Source of the DNA: DATKMS01 sp041497995
GTDB taxonomy: Bacteria > Desulfobacterota > Binatia > HRBIN30
Length of the DNA: 18,447 nt
Assembly: GCA_041497995.1 (NCBI GenBank)
Contig: JBGQHM010000093.1
Coordinates: 1 to 18,447 of the forward strand
Direction of reading: 5' to 3'
This document shows positions 1 through 6,997 of this stretch, one piece after another. How positions within the stretch are numbered: the stretch's first letter is position 1; the number at the start of each line of letters is the position of its first letter. The notes beneath the pieces were generated by a model. That model ran no database searches. It was not told where the DNA came from and saw only the letters and a program-made list of their open reading frames with translations. Position numbers and translations under genes: made by a program.

Positions 1-108
1 CTCGCCTGACAGGGCCGTGTCTACCTGATAGCCACGCCCAATCAGGAGACGCTCGATGGCGATGCCGATCGAACGTTCGTCGTCGACGACGAGGATGGTC
101 GGTGTCAT
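1..108 (-). CDS. Response regulator, receiver domain (partial, cut by window edge)
   Basis: Only the first 36 residues are in the window. They begin with the receiver-domain pattern TILVVDDE, where the paired Asp residues (D9, D10) form the acidic Mg-binding pocket, followed by an amphipathic helix (ERSIGIAIERLL). The phospho-accepting Asp and any output domain lie outside. The ATG at 108-106 overlaps the TGA of the upstream histidine kinase as ATGA, so the two are translationally coupled and this is almost certainly the cognate partner of that kinase. The output type (for example NtrC-like sigma-54 activator or winged helix) cannot be decided from what is visible. Confidence 0.88.
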   Translation of the reverse strand, partial: MTPTILVVDDERSIGIAIERLLIGRGYQVDTALSGE

Positions 109-2252
109 TGAGACGAGACCTCAGGCGGGGGTCCTGAGTCCTGCGGATCAATCAGGGGCAAGTCAATGCAGAGCGTCAGGCCACGATCGCCCGCAGCTGA
201 CGCATCGATGTGGCCGCCGTGCGCCTCCACGGTGCGCTTGGCGATAGCCAAGCCGAGACCCGTGCCGTGGGGCTTCAGCGAAAAGAACGGCTCGAACAAA
301 CGGGGCACGATGTCCGCCGGCACGCTGGGCCCGTTGTCCTGCACGCGTAGACGACCGCTACCATTCACGCGCTCAACGGCAAGCGCCAGCCGCTTCGCGC
401 CGTGCGCGTCGCGCAGAGCGTCGAGCGCGTTTTCGATCAGGTTGATAAGCACCTGGCGCAGCTTCTCCCGATCGCCGCGCACGACGGTGTGTTCGCTCGC
501 GTCGACCGCGACCGCAATGCCCGCCGCGTCCAAGCGGCTCCGCATGCCCGCGAGCGTCGTGCGCGTCAGCTCGGCCAGGTCCGTGGGCTCGAAGTGAAAC
601 TCCTCGCGGCGTGCGAAGCGGAGCAACGCCGCCACTTGGCGCTCGACGCGCTCCAGCTCGCCGAGGATCAGCGCGGCGTGCTCGGCGTTGAGTGGCGACA
701 TGGGATCACGGGCCATCTGCTGCGCCAGACTGCGCGCCGCGGTCACGGGGTTACGGATCTCGTGCGCGACGCGCGCCGCCAGCTCGCCGATCGCGGCAAG
801 CTTTTCGCTGTGCGCGAGCGACCGCTCGACCGCCACGGCGCGCGCCAGGAGCTCCGCACCGTCGAGCACGAGCGCCAGCTGATCCGTGAAACCCTGCAGC
901 ACCTGCTCGTCCTCTTCACTGAACGTGGCGCCCAGGAGACCGGCGCTGATGAGCAGCACGCCCCACCGTTGCCGCGGGCTGGTGATCGGCAGCACGCCAA
1001 CGACGTCCGTGCGCGTCAGCGCCTCGCTCAGCGGGTCGGCTAGCTCGCGCAGCGCAAATCCCACCAGCGGATGCGTCGGGAACTGCTGCGCCGCCGCCAT
1101 ACCCCACAGCGTGGCAACTGGTTCATAGATGATGGCGCCGTGGACGAACGCCTGCCCATCCCGCAGCAGCATCGCCGCACCGCGCAACGGCATCACCCGA
1201 GTCATCTCGGCGACGGCACGTTGGGCGCACTCGGCCGTTCCCAATTCGGGCGACAATGCGTGCACGAAGGCCTGCAGGTCCGCGCGGCGCCGCCGACTGC
1301 GGCGAAACACCAGCTGGTCGATCAGCGACCGGAGCCACGTTTGCCCCGGAACCACCACGAGGCCGAGCACCAGGATCGTCGCGATAGGGGCCAGCGCCCG
1401 CAGGCCTGGGATGGGCGCGGCGATGCTGAGACGGTCGACGCCGAAGTACACCGCGGCGATCGCTGCCAGCATGGCTGCGGTCATCAGCACGCCGCGGAGC
1501 ACGCTTCCCAATGCCCGTATGGCGAGCGGCAGCGCGAACCCTACCCCAGTGATGGCATCGAGCACGACATGGCGAACTAACGGGACCTGTTCCCACGGCT
1601 GCGGCGGGCCAGTGAGGTTCGGAGTCGACGCCAGGAGAAACGCGGCCAGCCCGACGATGCCGCAGACAAGCACGGCGACATCGGCGCGCCTGGCCACCCA
1701 TGCGGCCCCACCCGCCTCCCACGCGCCGGGCCGCATGACCGGCAATAGCTGCCAGACAACGGACGCAAGCATCACAAGTTGGTACGATACCCGAATCGCG
1801 GGGTACAGGTTGATAGATGCCCGCATCGCTGGGACCTGCACCGCACCGAGCGCCACCGCCGCAAATGCACCCACCATCAGGAAGGCGCCATAGTTGGCTG
1901 CCAACCACACCGCGCTGGCGCGTCGGCGCTCTGGCATCGTGAAGTACAGCGACATGTGTCGCGCGACAGTGACGGTGAAAAAGACGCACCAGTCGTTGAA
2001 CAAGAAGAGGACCATCAAGCTGTGCGGGTGCAGCAACGGGCGCAGCAGAATGATCGCCGTGACCACACCGTAGCTGAACGCGACGGCTGCTGCGACGAAC
2101 GGCAGCATCCGGAAGAAGTGGCTCTGCGGCCGCCGCGTTCGCAGAAAGCTCCAGGCGTTGTGCGCCACGAACGCCCACACCAATGCCAGACCGAAGTGGA
2201 CCCCGGCATCAACGAGTTGAAAGGTGCTGATAGGGTTTGGGAGCTCAGTCAT
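105..2252 (-). CDS. Membrane-bound sensor histidine kinase with GAF domain
   Basis: This 715-residue sensor kinase has an N-terminal half (about residues 10-310) of eight or so hydrophobic segments. A GAF-like region follows (about 325-475), then a dimerisation/phosphoacceptor helix with the H-box VAHEIRNPV (His497), and an ATPase domain with N-box NLIENALDA (Asn608), G1 DNG (about 639) and G2 GTGLGLAI (about 663). It should autophosphorylate on His497 and pass phosphate to the response regulator that follows with a 4-base overlap. The large multi-helix sensor suggests detection of a membrane or small-molecule signal, but the ligand is unknown. AGGAG touches the ATG with no spacer, so the start is somewhat uncertain, although no better in-frame start was seen before the first membrane segment. 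Confidence 0.9.
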   Translation of the reverse strand: MTELPNPISTFQLVDAGVHFGLALVWAFVAHNAWSFLRTRRPQSHFFRMLPFVAAAVAFSYGVVTAIILLRPLLHPHSLMVLFLFNDWCVFFTVTVARHMSLYFTMPERRRASAVWLAANYGAFLMVGAFAAVALGAVQVPAMRASINLYPAIRVSYQLVMLASVVWQLLPVMRPGAWEAGGAAWVARRADVAVLVCGIVGLAAFLLASTPNLTGPPQPWEQVPLVRHVVLDAITGVGFALPLAIRALGSVLRGVLMTAAMLAAIAAVYFGVDRLSIAAPIPGLRALAPIATILVLGLVVVPGQTWLRSLIDQLVFRRSRRRRADLQAFVHALSPELGTAECAQRAVAEMTRVMPLRGAAMLLRDGQAFVHGAIIYEPVATLWGMAAAQQFPTHPLVGFALRELADPLSEALTRTDVVGVLPITSPRQRWGVLLISAGLLGATFSEEDEQVLQGFTDQLALVLDGAELLARAVAVERSLAHSEKLAAIGELAARVAHEIRNPVTAARSLAQQMARDPMSPLNAEHAALILGELERVERQVAALLRFARREEFHFEPTDLAELTRTTLAGMRSRLDAAGIAVAVDASEHTVVRGDREKLRQVLINLIENALDALRDAHGAKRLALAVERVNGSGRLRVQDNGPSVPADIVPRLFEPFFSLKPHGTGLGLAIAKRTVEAHGGHIDASAAGDRGLTLCIDLPLIDPQDSGPPPEVSSQ

Positions 2253-2472
2253 CTCCTAGCGCCGCGTCGCCATCGTACCATGAACGCGCAAGGGCAGTGC
2301 CAGCAGCGTGGCCGCGCTGGGGGCGTTCCTTCGGATCGCCGCTGCCCAACGCGCTATGCAGGCGCCGCCGTCCGACATGTGCAGTGAACTGCGTGAACAC
2401 GACCGAAGCCGCCCGAGGGCGCCACGTGGCACAGGTCCTGCGTGAAGGGCATATCACCAGGGAGGAGATCAC

Positions 2473-3246
2473 ATGGATAACACGTCGGCGGCGACAGCGA
2501 CGGGCAGGATGGAATGGCGTCGGGCATGGGCCGCTATGCGCGCCTTGATCGCCGACTCGCAGCGCACTGATCTCGCCTTCGAGGTCATCGACGCGCTGTC
2601 GGGCGGCAGCTTTGAACGGTCGTTTCAGCGACTCCGCAACCATCCCGATGGCCGGCGGCTACTCGAGGAGCGCCCGTCGCTCCTCCAGACGCTTTCAGAT
2701 CGCAGTGCCTTAGCGGCCCTGCCGGCCGGCTCTTTCGGCCGCGCCTACGCCACGTTCATCACGTCCGCGGATCTCAGCCCCGATGGACTCGTGGCCGCCG
2801 AAGCCGCTGCCGAGGCGCGCAATCCCCGCCAGCCACTGGATGCCGACCGACAGTTCGTCGCCAACCGTATGCGCGACATGCACGATCTCTGGCACGTCCT
2901 CACCGGCTACGGAATGGACGAGGCAGGTGAGGCGGCGCTCCTCGCCTTCAATCTCGGGCATGTCCCGAACCTCGGCATGGCCCTCATCGTCGCCGCTTCG
3001 GCCGTGATTGGCCCGAAGGATGCGCGTCTTTCATTTCAACGCTATCTGCACCAAGCGTGGCGTCGGGGGCGTGCGACGCCGATGCTCTCGGTGGTGCCAT
3101 ATGAACGGCTCCTGGCACGGCCGCTCGACGAGGTGCGCCAGCTTCTCAGCATCCCACCGGTGAGCGGGACGCATCCGCAGGGGATCCTGGTTGGCAACCG
3201 CGTGAATGGATCGAACCGCTGGACCTTCGCGCCACAGGTGCACTGA
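2473..3246 (+). CDS. coq4: Coq4-family ubiquinone biosynthesis protein
   Basis: The 257-residue protein carries the Coq4 signature: HDLWH at residues 137-141 followed by exactly eleven residues and Glu153, matching the HDxxH-x11-E metal-binding motif. The surrounding RMRDMHDLWHVLTGYG and the later LGHVPNLGMA are typical of the family. Coq4 proteins act in ubiquinone biosynthesis, and recent work assigns them the oxidative C1 decarboxylation of the ring precursor. No signal peptide is evident. The ATG is chosen because GGAGGAG lies a few bases upstream. No other recognisable ubiquinone gene is in the window, so the role in quinone synthesis comes from the family alone. It is followed on the same strand by a methyltransferase and a short-chain dehydrogenase, but the gap of about 160 bases makes an operon uncertain. 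Confidence 0.87.
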   Translation: MDNTSAATATGRMEWRRAWAAMRALIADSQRTDLAFEVIDALSGGSFERSFQRLRNHPDGRRLLEERPSLLQTLSDRSALAALPAGSFGRAYATFITSADLSPDGLVAAEAAAEARNPRQPLDADRQFVANRMRDMHDLWHVLTGYGMDEAGEAALLAFNLGHVPNLGMALIVAASAVIGPKDARLSFQRYLHQAWRRGRATPMLSVVPYERLLARPLDEVRQLLSIPPVSGTHPQGILVGNRVNGSNRWTFAPQVH

Positions 3247-3407
3247 AACAGCGCCTGCAGTCGACTTCGTGCAATCGGTGCAGTGCGACCCGTCCGTGTC
3301 CCACGATCTGTGACGCGCTCAGCTTGTCACGCCGCGCGTCCGCGCGTGGCACGTCCGCTGCTGGGCTACGTGTGCTCTCCAACACCCTGCGACGGGAGGT
3401 AGTGAAC

Positions 3408-4061
3408 GTGCACGCAGAACAGAGACGGACGTTTGATGGGAAGCGCCTGGGCACCCTCGCCCTCTTCGTGGCGGCATTCTGCACTGGCTGTACACAGCTC
3501 AAGAAGTTCGCGTACGAGGGGTTCGGACGCGACAAGTGGCAGAAGCCGGAGGAAGTCATCCGAGCCCTGGAGTTGAAGCCAGGCGATCACGTCGCCGACT
3601 TGGGCTCCGGCGGCGGTTACTTCACGTTCCGTCTAGCGAAGGCGGTGGGGCCAACCGGGCAGGTGTACGCCGTCGACGTCGATAAGGGGCTCAACGAGTA
3701 CATTGCCGGCCGGGCGCGCGACGAGGGCTTCACGAACATCAGCGTCATCCTCGCCAAGTACGATGATCCGTTGCTGCCCACGGATGGTGTGGACCTGATT
3801 TTCACCAGCGACACATATCACCACCTCGAGAACCGCGTCGTGTACTTCCGCAATGCCCGCAAGTATCTGCGCCCCGCCGCCCGCGTAGCGATCATCGAGT
3901 ACAACGGTTCGGGTTGGTTCGACGGTCTGTTCGGGCACTGGACGTCGAGCGCGACGATTCGTCAGGAGATGGAAGCGGCCGGCTATCATTTGCAGAACGA
4001 GTTCACGTTCCTCCCGCGCCAGTTCTTCCTAGTCTTCATCCCGTCAGAGCGGAGCGATTGA
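3408..4061 (+). CDS. Predicted lipoprotein class I SAM-dependent methyltransferase
   Basis: A Rossmann-type methyltransferase of 217 residues. Motif I is VADLGSGGGYF (about 62-72) and the acidic residue binding the SAM ribose is in VYAVDVD (Asp90). A GTG start at 3408 is preferred because GGGAGG ends 8 bases upstream; the frame is open to an ATG at 3324 but that start lacks a comparable site. With the GTG start the N-terminus is a charged stretch, a hydrophobic core (GTLALFVAAF) and a lipobox-like CTGC, predicting lipid attachment at Cys28. The catalytic domain would then sit outside the cytoplasm, which is odd for a SAM enzyme. The substrate is unknown. The alternative is a cytoplasmic enzyme with a hydrophobic N-terminus. 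It lies between the Coq4 gene and a dehydrogenase, all on the + strand. Confidence 0.8.
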   Translation: MHAEQRRTFDGKRLGTLALFVAAFCTGCTQLKKFAYEGFGRDKWQKPEEVIRALELKPGDHVADLGSGGGYFTFRLAKAVGPTGQVYAVDVDKGLNEYIAGRARDEGFTNISVILAKYDDPLLPTDGVDLIFTSDTYHHLENRVVYFRNARKYLRPAARVAIIEYNGSGWFDGLFGHWTSSATIRQEMEAAGYHLQNEFTFLPRQFFLVFIPSERSD

Positions 4062-4118
4062 CGCCGCGCAGGTCGCGCCCTACTCTCGCGCTTCACAGCG
4101 TGGGGGGGATCGTTACGC

Positions 4119-4871
4119 ATGGATCTGAGGCTGGATGGAAAGACCGCCGTCGTCACCGGCGGCTCGCGCGGCATCGGCAAGGCGATCGCTGCAGCGTTCG
4201 CTGCGGCTGGGGCGAACGTGATGATCACCGCCCGCAAGGCCGAGACGCTGCAACAGACGGCGGCGGAGATCGGCACCGACGTGGCCTGGTTCGTCGGGCA
4301 CGCCGCCGCGCCGGACAGCGCCGAGGCCTGTGTGCGCGCGACGCTGGAGCGCTTTGGACGGCTCGACATCTTGGTGAACAACGCCGCGACCAACCCGTAT
4401 GCCGGGCCGCTGATCGACGTCGACGTCCCGCGCTTCGATAAGACGGTGCACGTGAATCTGCGCGGGCCGCTGGTGTGGACGCAGTCCGCGTGGCGTCACT
4501 GGATGAAGGAGCACGGCGGTGCGGTGGTCAACATCTCTTCGGTCGGCGGGTTTGCGACCAACTCGCTGCTCGGGCTCTACAACGTCACCAAGGCTGCGCT
4601 GATTCACATGACCAAGCAGCTCGCGGCGGAGCTCGGACCGAAGGTGCGAGTCAACGCGATCGCGCCGGGGCTGATCCGCACCGACTTCGCCAAGGTCCTG
4701 TGGGAAGGCGAGCGCGGCGCGCAGGTCGCGAAGATGTACCCGCTGAAGCGGCTCGGCGAGCCCGAAGATGTCGCAGCCGCCGCGGTCTACCTCGCCGCTG
4801 ACAGCGCCGCGTGGATCACCGGCCACACCATCGTCCTCGACGGTGGCGGACTGGTGGCGTTCCCGCGGTGA
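4119..4871 (+). CDS. Short-chain dehydrogenase/reductase (classical SDR)
   Basis: A complete 250-residue classical SDR. The cofactor motif TGGSRGIG is at 13-20, the structural NNAA at 87-90, and the catalytic Ser141, Tyr154 and Lys158 (YNVTK) are all present with the usual spacing. The C-terminal PG...T and LDGGG segments are also conserved. Arg39 after the second strand favours NADP(H). It should oxidise an alcohol or reduce a ketone; FabG-like 3-oxoacyl reductases and gluconate or sterol dehydrogenases look alike at this level, so the substrate is not assigned. It starts 57 bases after the methyltransferase on the same strand and may be cotranscribed with it. A GC-rich hairpin follows immediately after the stop. 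Confidence 0.92.
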   Translation: MDLRLDGKTAVVTGGSRGIGKAIAAAFAAAGANVMITARKAETLQQTAAEIGTDVAWFVGHAAAPDSAEACVRATLERFGRLDILVNNAATNPYAGPLIDVDVPRFDKTVHVNLRGPLVWTQSAWRHWMKEHGGAVVNISSVGGFATNSLLGLYNVTKAALIHMTKQLAAELGPKVRVNAIAPGLIRTDFAKVLWEGERGAQVAKMYPLKRLGEPEDVAAAAVYLAADSAAWITGHTIVLDGGGLVAFPR

Positions 4872-4872
4872 C

Positions 4873-4887
4873 GGCGACGCGGTCGCC
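4873..4887 (+). terminator. GC hairpin directly after the SDR stop
   Basis: GGCGAC-GCG-GTCGCC forms a perfect 6-base-pair stem with a 3-base loop, starting 2 bases after the SDR stop codon. There is no following T-tract, so it is not a classical intrinsic terminator; it may stabilise the mRNA 3' end or assist termination. Confidence 0.35.
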
Positions 4888-5050
4888 CATCGTCCCGTCG
4901 CGCCGACAGCCCCCGCCCCCAGACTCGAACTCGGAACACGCTTCGACGACCCGCTGGGTCGCAAAGCGGAATGATACGCGCAACGAAGGTGAAATCGCCG
5001 TCGGTGAATGCCTTGTTCATCTCTCTATAGCTCTAACCCGCCCGTAGGCC

Positions 5051-5614
5051 TCACCTTCCCCGACGTCTGAAGCGAACCCACCCATCCATCTCCGATAGTC
5101 GGCACGAATCTACCTCGTACCCAGCCTCTTGCCATGCTCGGGCCTGAGGTCTGTTGGTGTTGTCCGACTGGTTAGCCCAAAAGGCTCGGTACTTGTGCGC
5201 CGCAGGAGGTAGACGAAAGCCAAGCACTTCGGCGGCGTCCTTGAACTTCAGCATAACCTCTCGAGTCGCCTTACTTTCGAGATACTCTCGGAGTGCGTCG
5301 TACCTCGATCGACCATGGACACGACGGTTCTTGCGCGTCGGCTGCATGCGCGTGTGGGGCAGCCTGACGAAGTTCTCAGGATGGAGCAGACTAGCAACTG
5401 AGGTATCTTCGTCGACGGCCTCCCAGTGGAGGCCGATGCCTCCCCCAATCAGTTCCCAATCCGCCCGCTGCCTCGGAGTCGCTTCCAGAAGCCGCGGAAA
5501 CCACGCGAGCGGGGCGGACACCGCGCGACCGTCCGACAGGACAACCGTGAGCGTGTCAGTAGTACAGGATGCGTCCACGGTGAGGACCTCAACGCTTTCT
5601 GCCAAAGTATGCAT
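5051..5614 (-). CDS. DUF2442-DUF7662 fusion protein
   Basis: Two domains are visible in 187 residues. Residues about 4-86 look like DUF2442 (LSDGRAVSAPLAWFPRL, the Trp/Gly-rich WELIGGGIGLHWE, and HPENFVRL). Residues about 104-184 match the DUF7662 pattern: YDALREYLES, a LGFRLPPAAHKYRAFWAN core, then PQARAWQEAGYEVDS and a terminal VRFRRR. The ATG at 5614 is chosen because GGAGAGG lies just upstream and the protein then begins at the DUF2442 boundary; the frame extends to 5677 without a good site. It overlaps the end of the DUF4160 gene by 26 bases, so the two are coupled. DUF4160/DUF2442 pairs recur as small accessory modules with toxin-antitoxin-like organisation. No activity is established here, and the fused second domain is unusual in my experience. 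Confidence 0.75.
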   Translation of the reverse strand: MHTLAESVEVLTVDASCTTDTLTVVLSDGRAVSAPLAWFPRLLEATPRQRADWELIGGGIGLHWEAVDEDTSVASLLHPENFVRLPHTRMQPTRKNRRVHGRSRYDALREYLESKATREVMLKFKDAAEVLGFRLPPAAHKYRAFWANQSDNTNRPQARAWQEAGYEVDSCRLSEMDGWVRFRRRGR

Positions 5615-5801
5615 GCCACCTCTCCAAGAAGAACTGCCTATGCTCGTCAACGATTTTGCGAATCTCGGTAAGCTCATGTCCGCGAAAGCCCCTCACCTCG
5701 GCGTACCGTCTGGCGTGTGCCACATGAATGTGTGGTGGCTCACGCCCTTCCATGCTGAAGAAGAAGAATCTGTATCCGCGAACCCTCAGCAACGCTGGCA
5801 C
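5589..5801 (-). CDS. DUF4160 family small protein
   Basis: A 70-residue protein that fits the DUF4160 consensus: an N-terminal PALLRVRGYRFFFFS, the EGREPPHIHV motif, then AEVRGF and a C-terminal helix ending FFLERWHAYFG. Translation must start at the GTG at 5801, because an in-frame TAG lies four codons upstream and no ATG is available. The Shine-Dalgarno is weak. It is directly followed, with a 26-base overlap, by the DUF2442-containing partner, which is the usual order for this pair. Members have been considered possible toxin-antitoxin components, but which partner is toxic, if either, is not settled by sequence. Confidence 0.78.
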   Translation of the reverse strand: MPALLRVRGYRFFFFSMEGREPPHIHVAHARRYAEVRGFRGHELTEIRKIVDEHRQFFLERWHAYFGRKR

Positions 5802-5891
5802 ATCGGCACTCTATCCCGGGCACCGAAGGAGGGGAAGAAACCCGGGACGGCCTGCCAATCTGACAGCGGGGCGCCGCCGATTGTTCCTCCA

Positions 5892-6794
5892 TCATGCGCA
5901 CCCCAGCAGGTGTCGCCGGAACCACGCCGCCGCCTCGCGCGCCGCCGTCGCGAAGTGCGGCGGCTCGTAGGGCGCAAAGTGGCCGAAGGGCAGTATGCAC
6001 AACCGTTTCGGCTCGCCGGCGCGCTCGAACGCACGGCGTGCGATATCGACCGGGAGAAAGTCTTTCTCTGCAACGATCATCAACAGCGGCGTCGGAGCGA
6101 TGCGGTCGACGTAACGTCCCGGAGCGTAGTCGAGTAGCCGCTCCATCGAGCGCAGTGTGATCTCGTTCTTCCAGGTCGGCGCCGTCTTGGCTGCCAGTTG
6201 GAACCACTCGCAGGCTTCATCACCGGGGAGCGCGGCGGGCGCTCCTGCGGCTGCGACCACAGGCATCATCTGCGGCGCACCGCCCGCATAGATCCGCTCG
6301 CGCTCCTCGATGAGCTGCTGGACCATGGCGGCCCGCGTCTCGACGCCGAGCATACTTCCCAAGCTCGCCCACGCATCGATGAGCGGCACCTGCGACACCA
6401 CGGCTTTGACACGGCGATCGAGCGCGCTGACCACGAGCACATGACCACCGCTGTAGCTGCTTCCCCAGATCCCGATCCGTTCAGGGTCCACCTCGGACAG
6501 CAGGCGCGCGTAACTGATGGCGTTGCGGTAGTCGGCGATCTGCGCGAACGGGTCGATGTCCTGCCGCGGCTCACCGTCGCTGGCACCCGCGCCGCGATAG
6601 TCGAACACCAGGCTCGCCATGCCCGCCGCGGCAAACGCCTCGGCGAAACGATCGAGGCGCATCTCCTTCACGGCGGAGAAGCCGTGCGCCATCACGATCG
6701 TCGGATGCCGCTGGTTGGCCAGAGCGTTGTTCGGCGTGTAGAACCAACCGCGGCAGATCACTCCTTCGCTGCGGAACTCAATGTCGCGTCGCAT
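5892..6794 (-). CDS. Alpha/beta hydrolase (dienelactone hydrolase / S15-like)
   Basis: A 300-residue alpha/beta hydrolase. The oxyanion region is VMAHGFS (35-40) and the nucleophile elbow is GSSYSGG with Ser113. The likely acid is Asp245 in VAEKDFLP and the base His272 in GHFAPY. The strand FDYRGAGASDGEPR is typical of the family that includes X-prolyl peptidase-like and dienelactone-hydrolase-like esterases. The substrate is unknown and the protein appears cytoplasmic. The ATG at 6794 is preferred because GGAGG precedes it by 7 bases and the protein then begins at the conserved first strand; the frame stays open to 6920. It is transcribed away from the glycosyltransferase gene across a 203-base divergent region. 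Confidence 0.87.
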   Translation of the reverse strand: MRRDIEFRSEGVICRGWFYTPNNALANQRHPTIVMAHGFSAVKEMRLDRFAEAFAAAGMASLVFDYRGAGASDGEPRQDIDPFAQIADYRNAISYARLLSEVDPERIGIWGSSYSGGHVLVVSALDRRVKAVVSQVPLIDAWASLGSMLGVETRAAMVQQLIEERERIYAGGAPQMMPVVAAAGAPAALPGDEACEWFQLAAKTAPTWKNEITLRSMERLLDYAPGRYVDRIAPTPLLMIVAEKDFLPVDIARRAFERAGEPKRLCILPFGHFAPYEPPHFATAAREAAAWFRRHLLGCA

Positions 6795-6997
6795 GGGCGT
6801 GCCTCCACTCGTTCCATACGCATACCGCTGCCCTGTCGCCGCGCGCAACCCGTGTCGCGTCCTGCAGTACCGCGTATGCGCTGGCAGCCATGCAAACCCT
6901 GCATCGCAGGCCACATCCATGGAGAAACACAGCGCACACGGTTTAGCCTATTGTGGCAAGCGCCATTGCTATCGGGCAGTGTTGGTGGAGGTCACAG

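Noticed and set aside
1129..1893. Long plus-strand reading frame opposite the histidine kinase
   Set aside because: Lies entirely antisense to a well-supported kinase; composition is typical of GC-rich shadow frames and there is no recognisable domain.
3333..3346. CGCGC-GTCC-GCGCG hairpin upstream of the methyltransferase
   Set aside because: Simple CG alternation and no T-tract; not convincing as a terminator.
4947..4961. Palindrome CGACCC-GCT-GGGTCG between the SDR and the DUF2442 gene
   Set aside because: A single short GC-rich palindrome with no T-tract or promoter context; expected by chance at this GC content.
4910..4990. Minus-strand stretch resembling a tRNA T-arm (GAGTTCGAGTCTGGG)
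   Set aside because: The T-stem has a mismatch, no matching acceptor 5' strand, D-arm or anticodon arm can be found upstream, and there is no CCA. Possibly a remnant, but not supportable as a tRNA.
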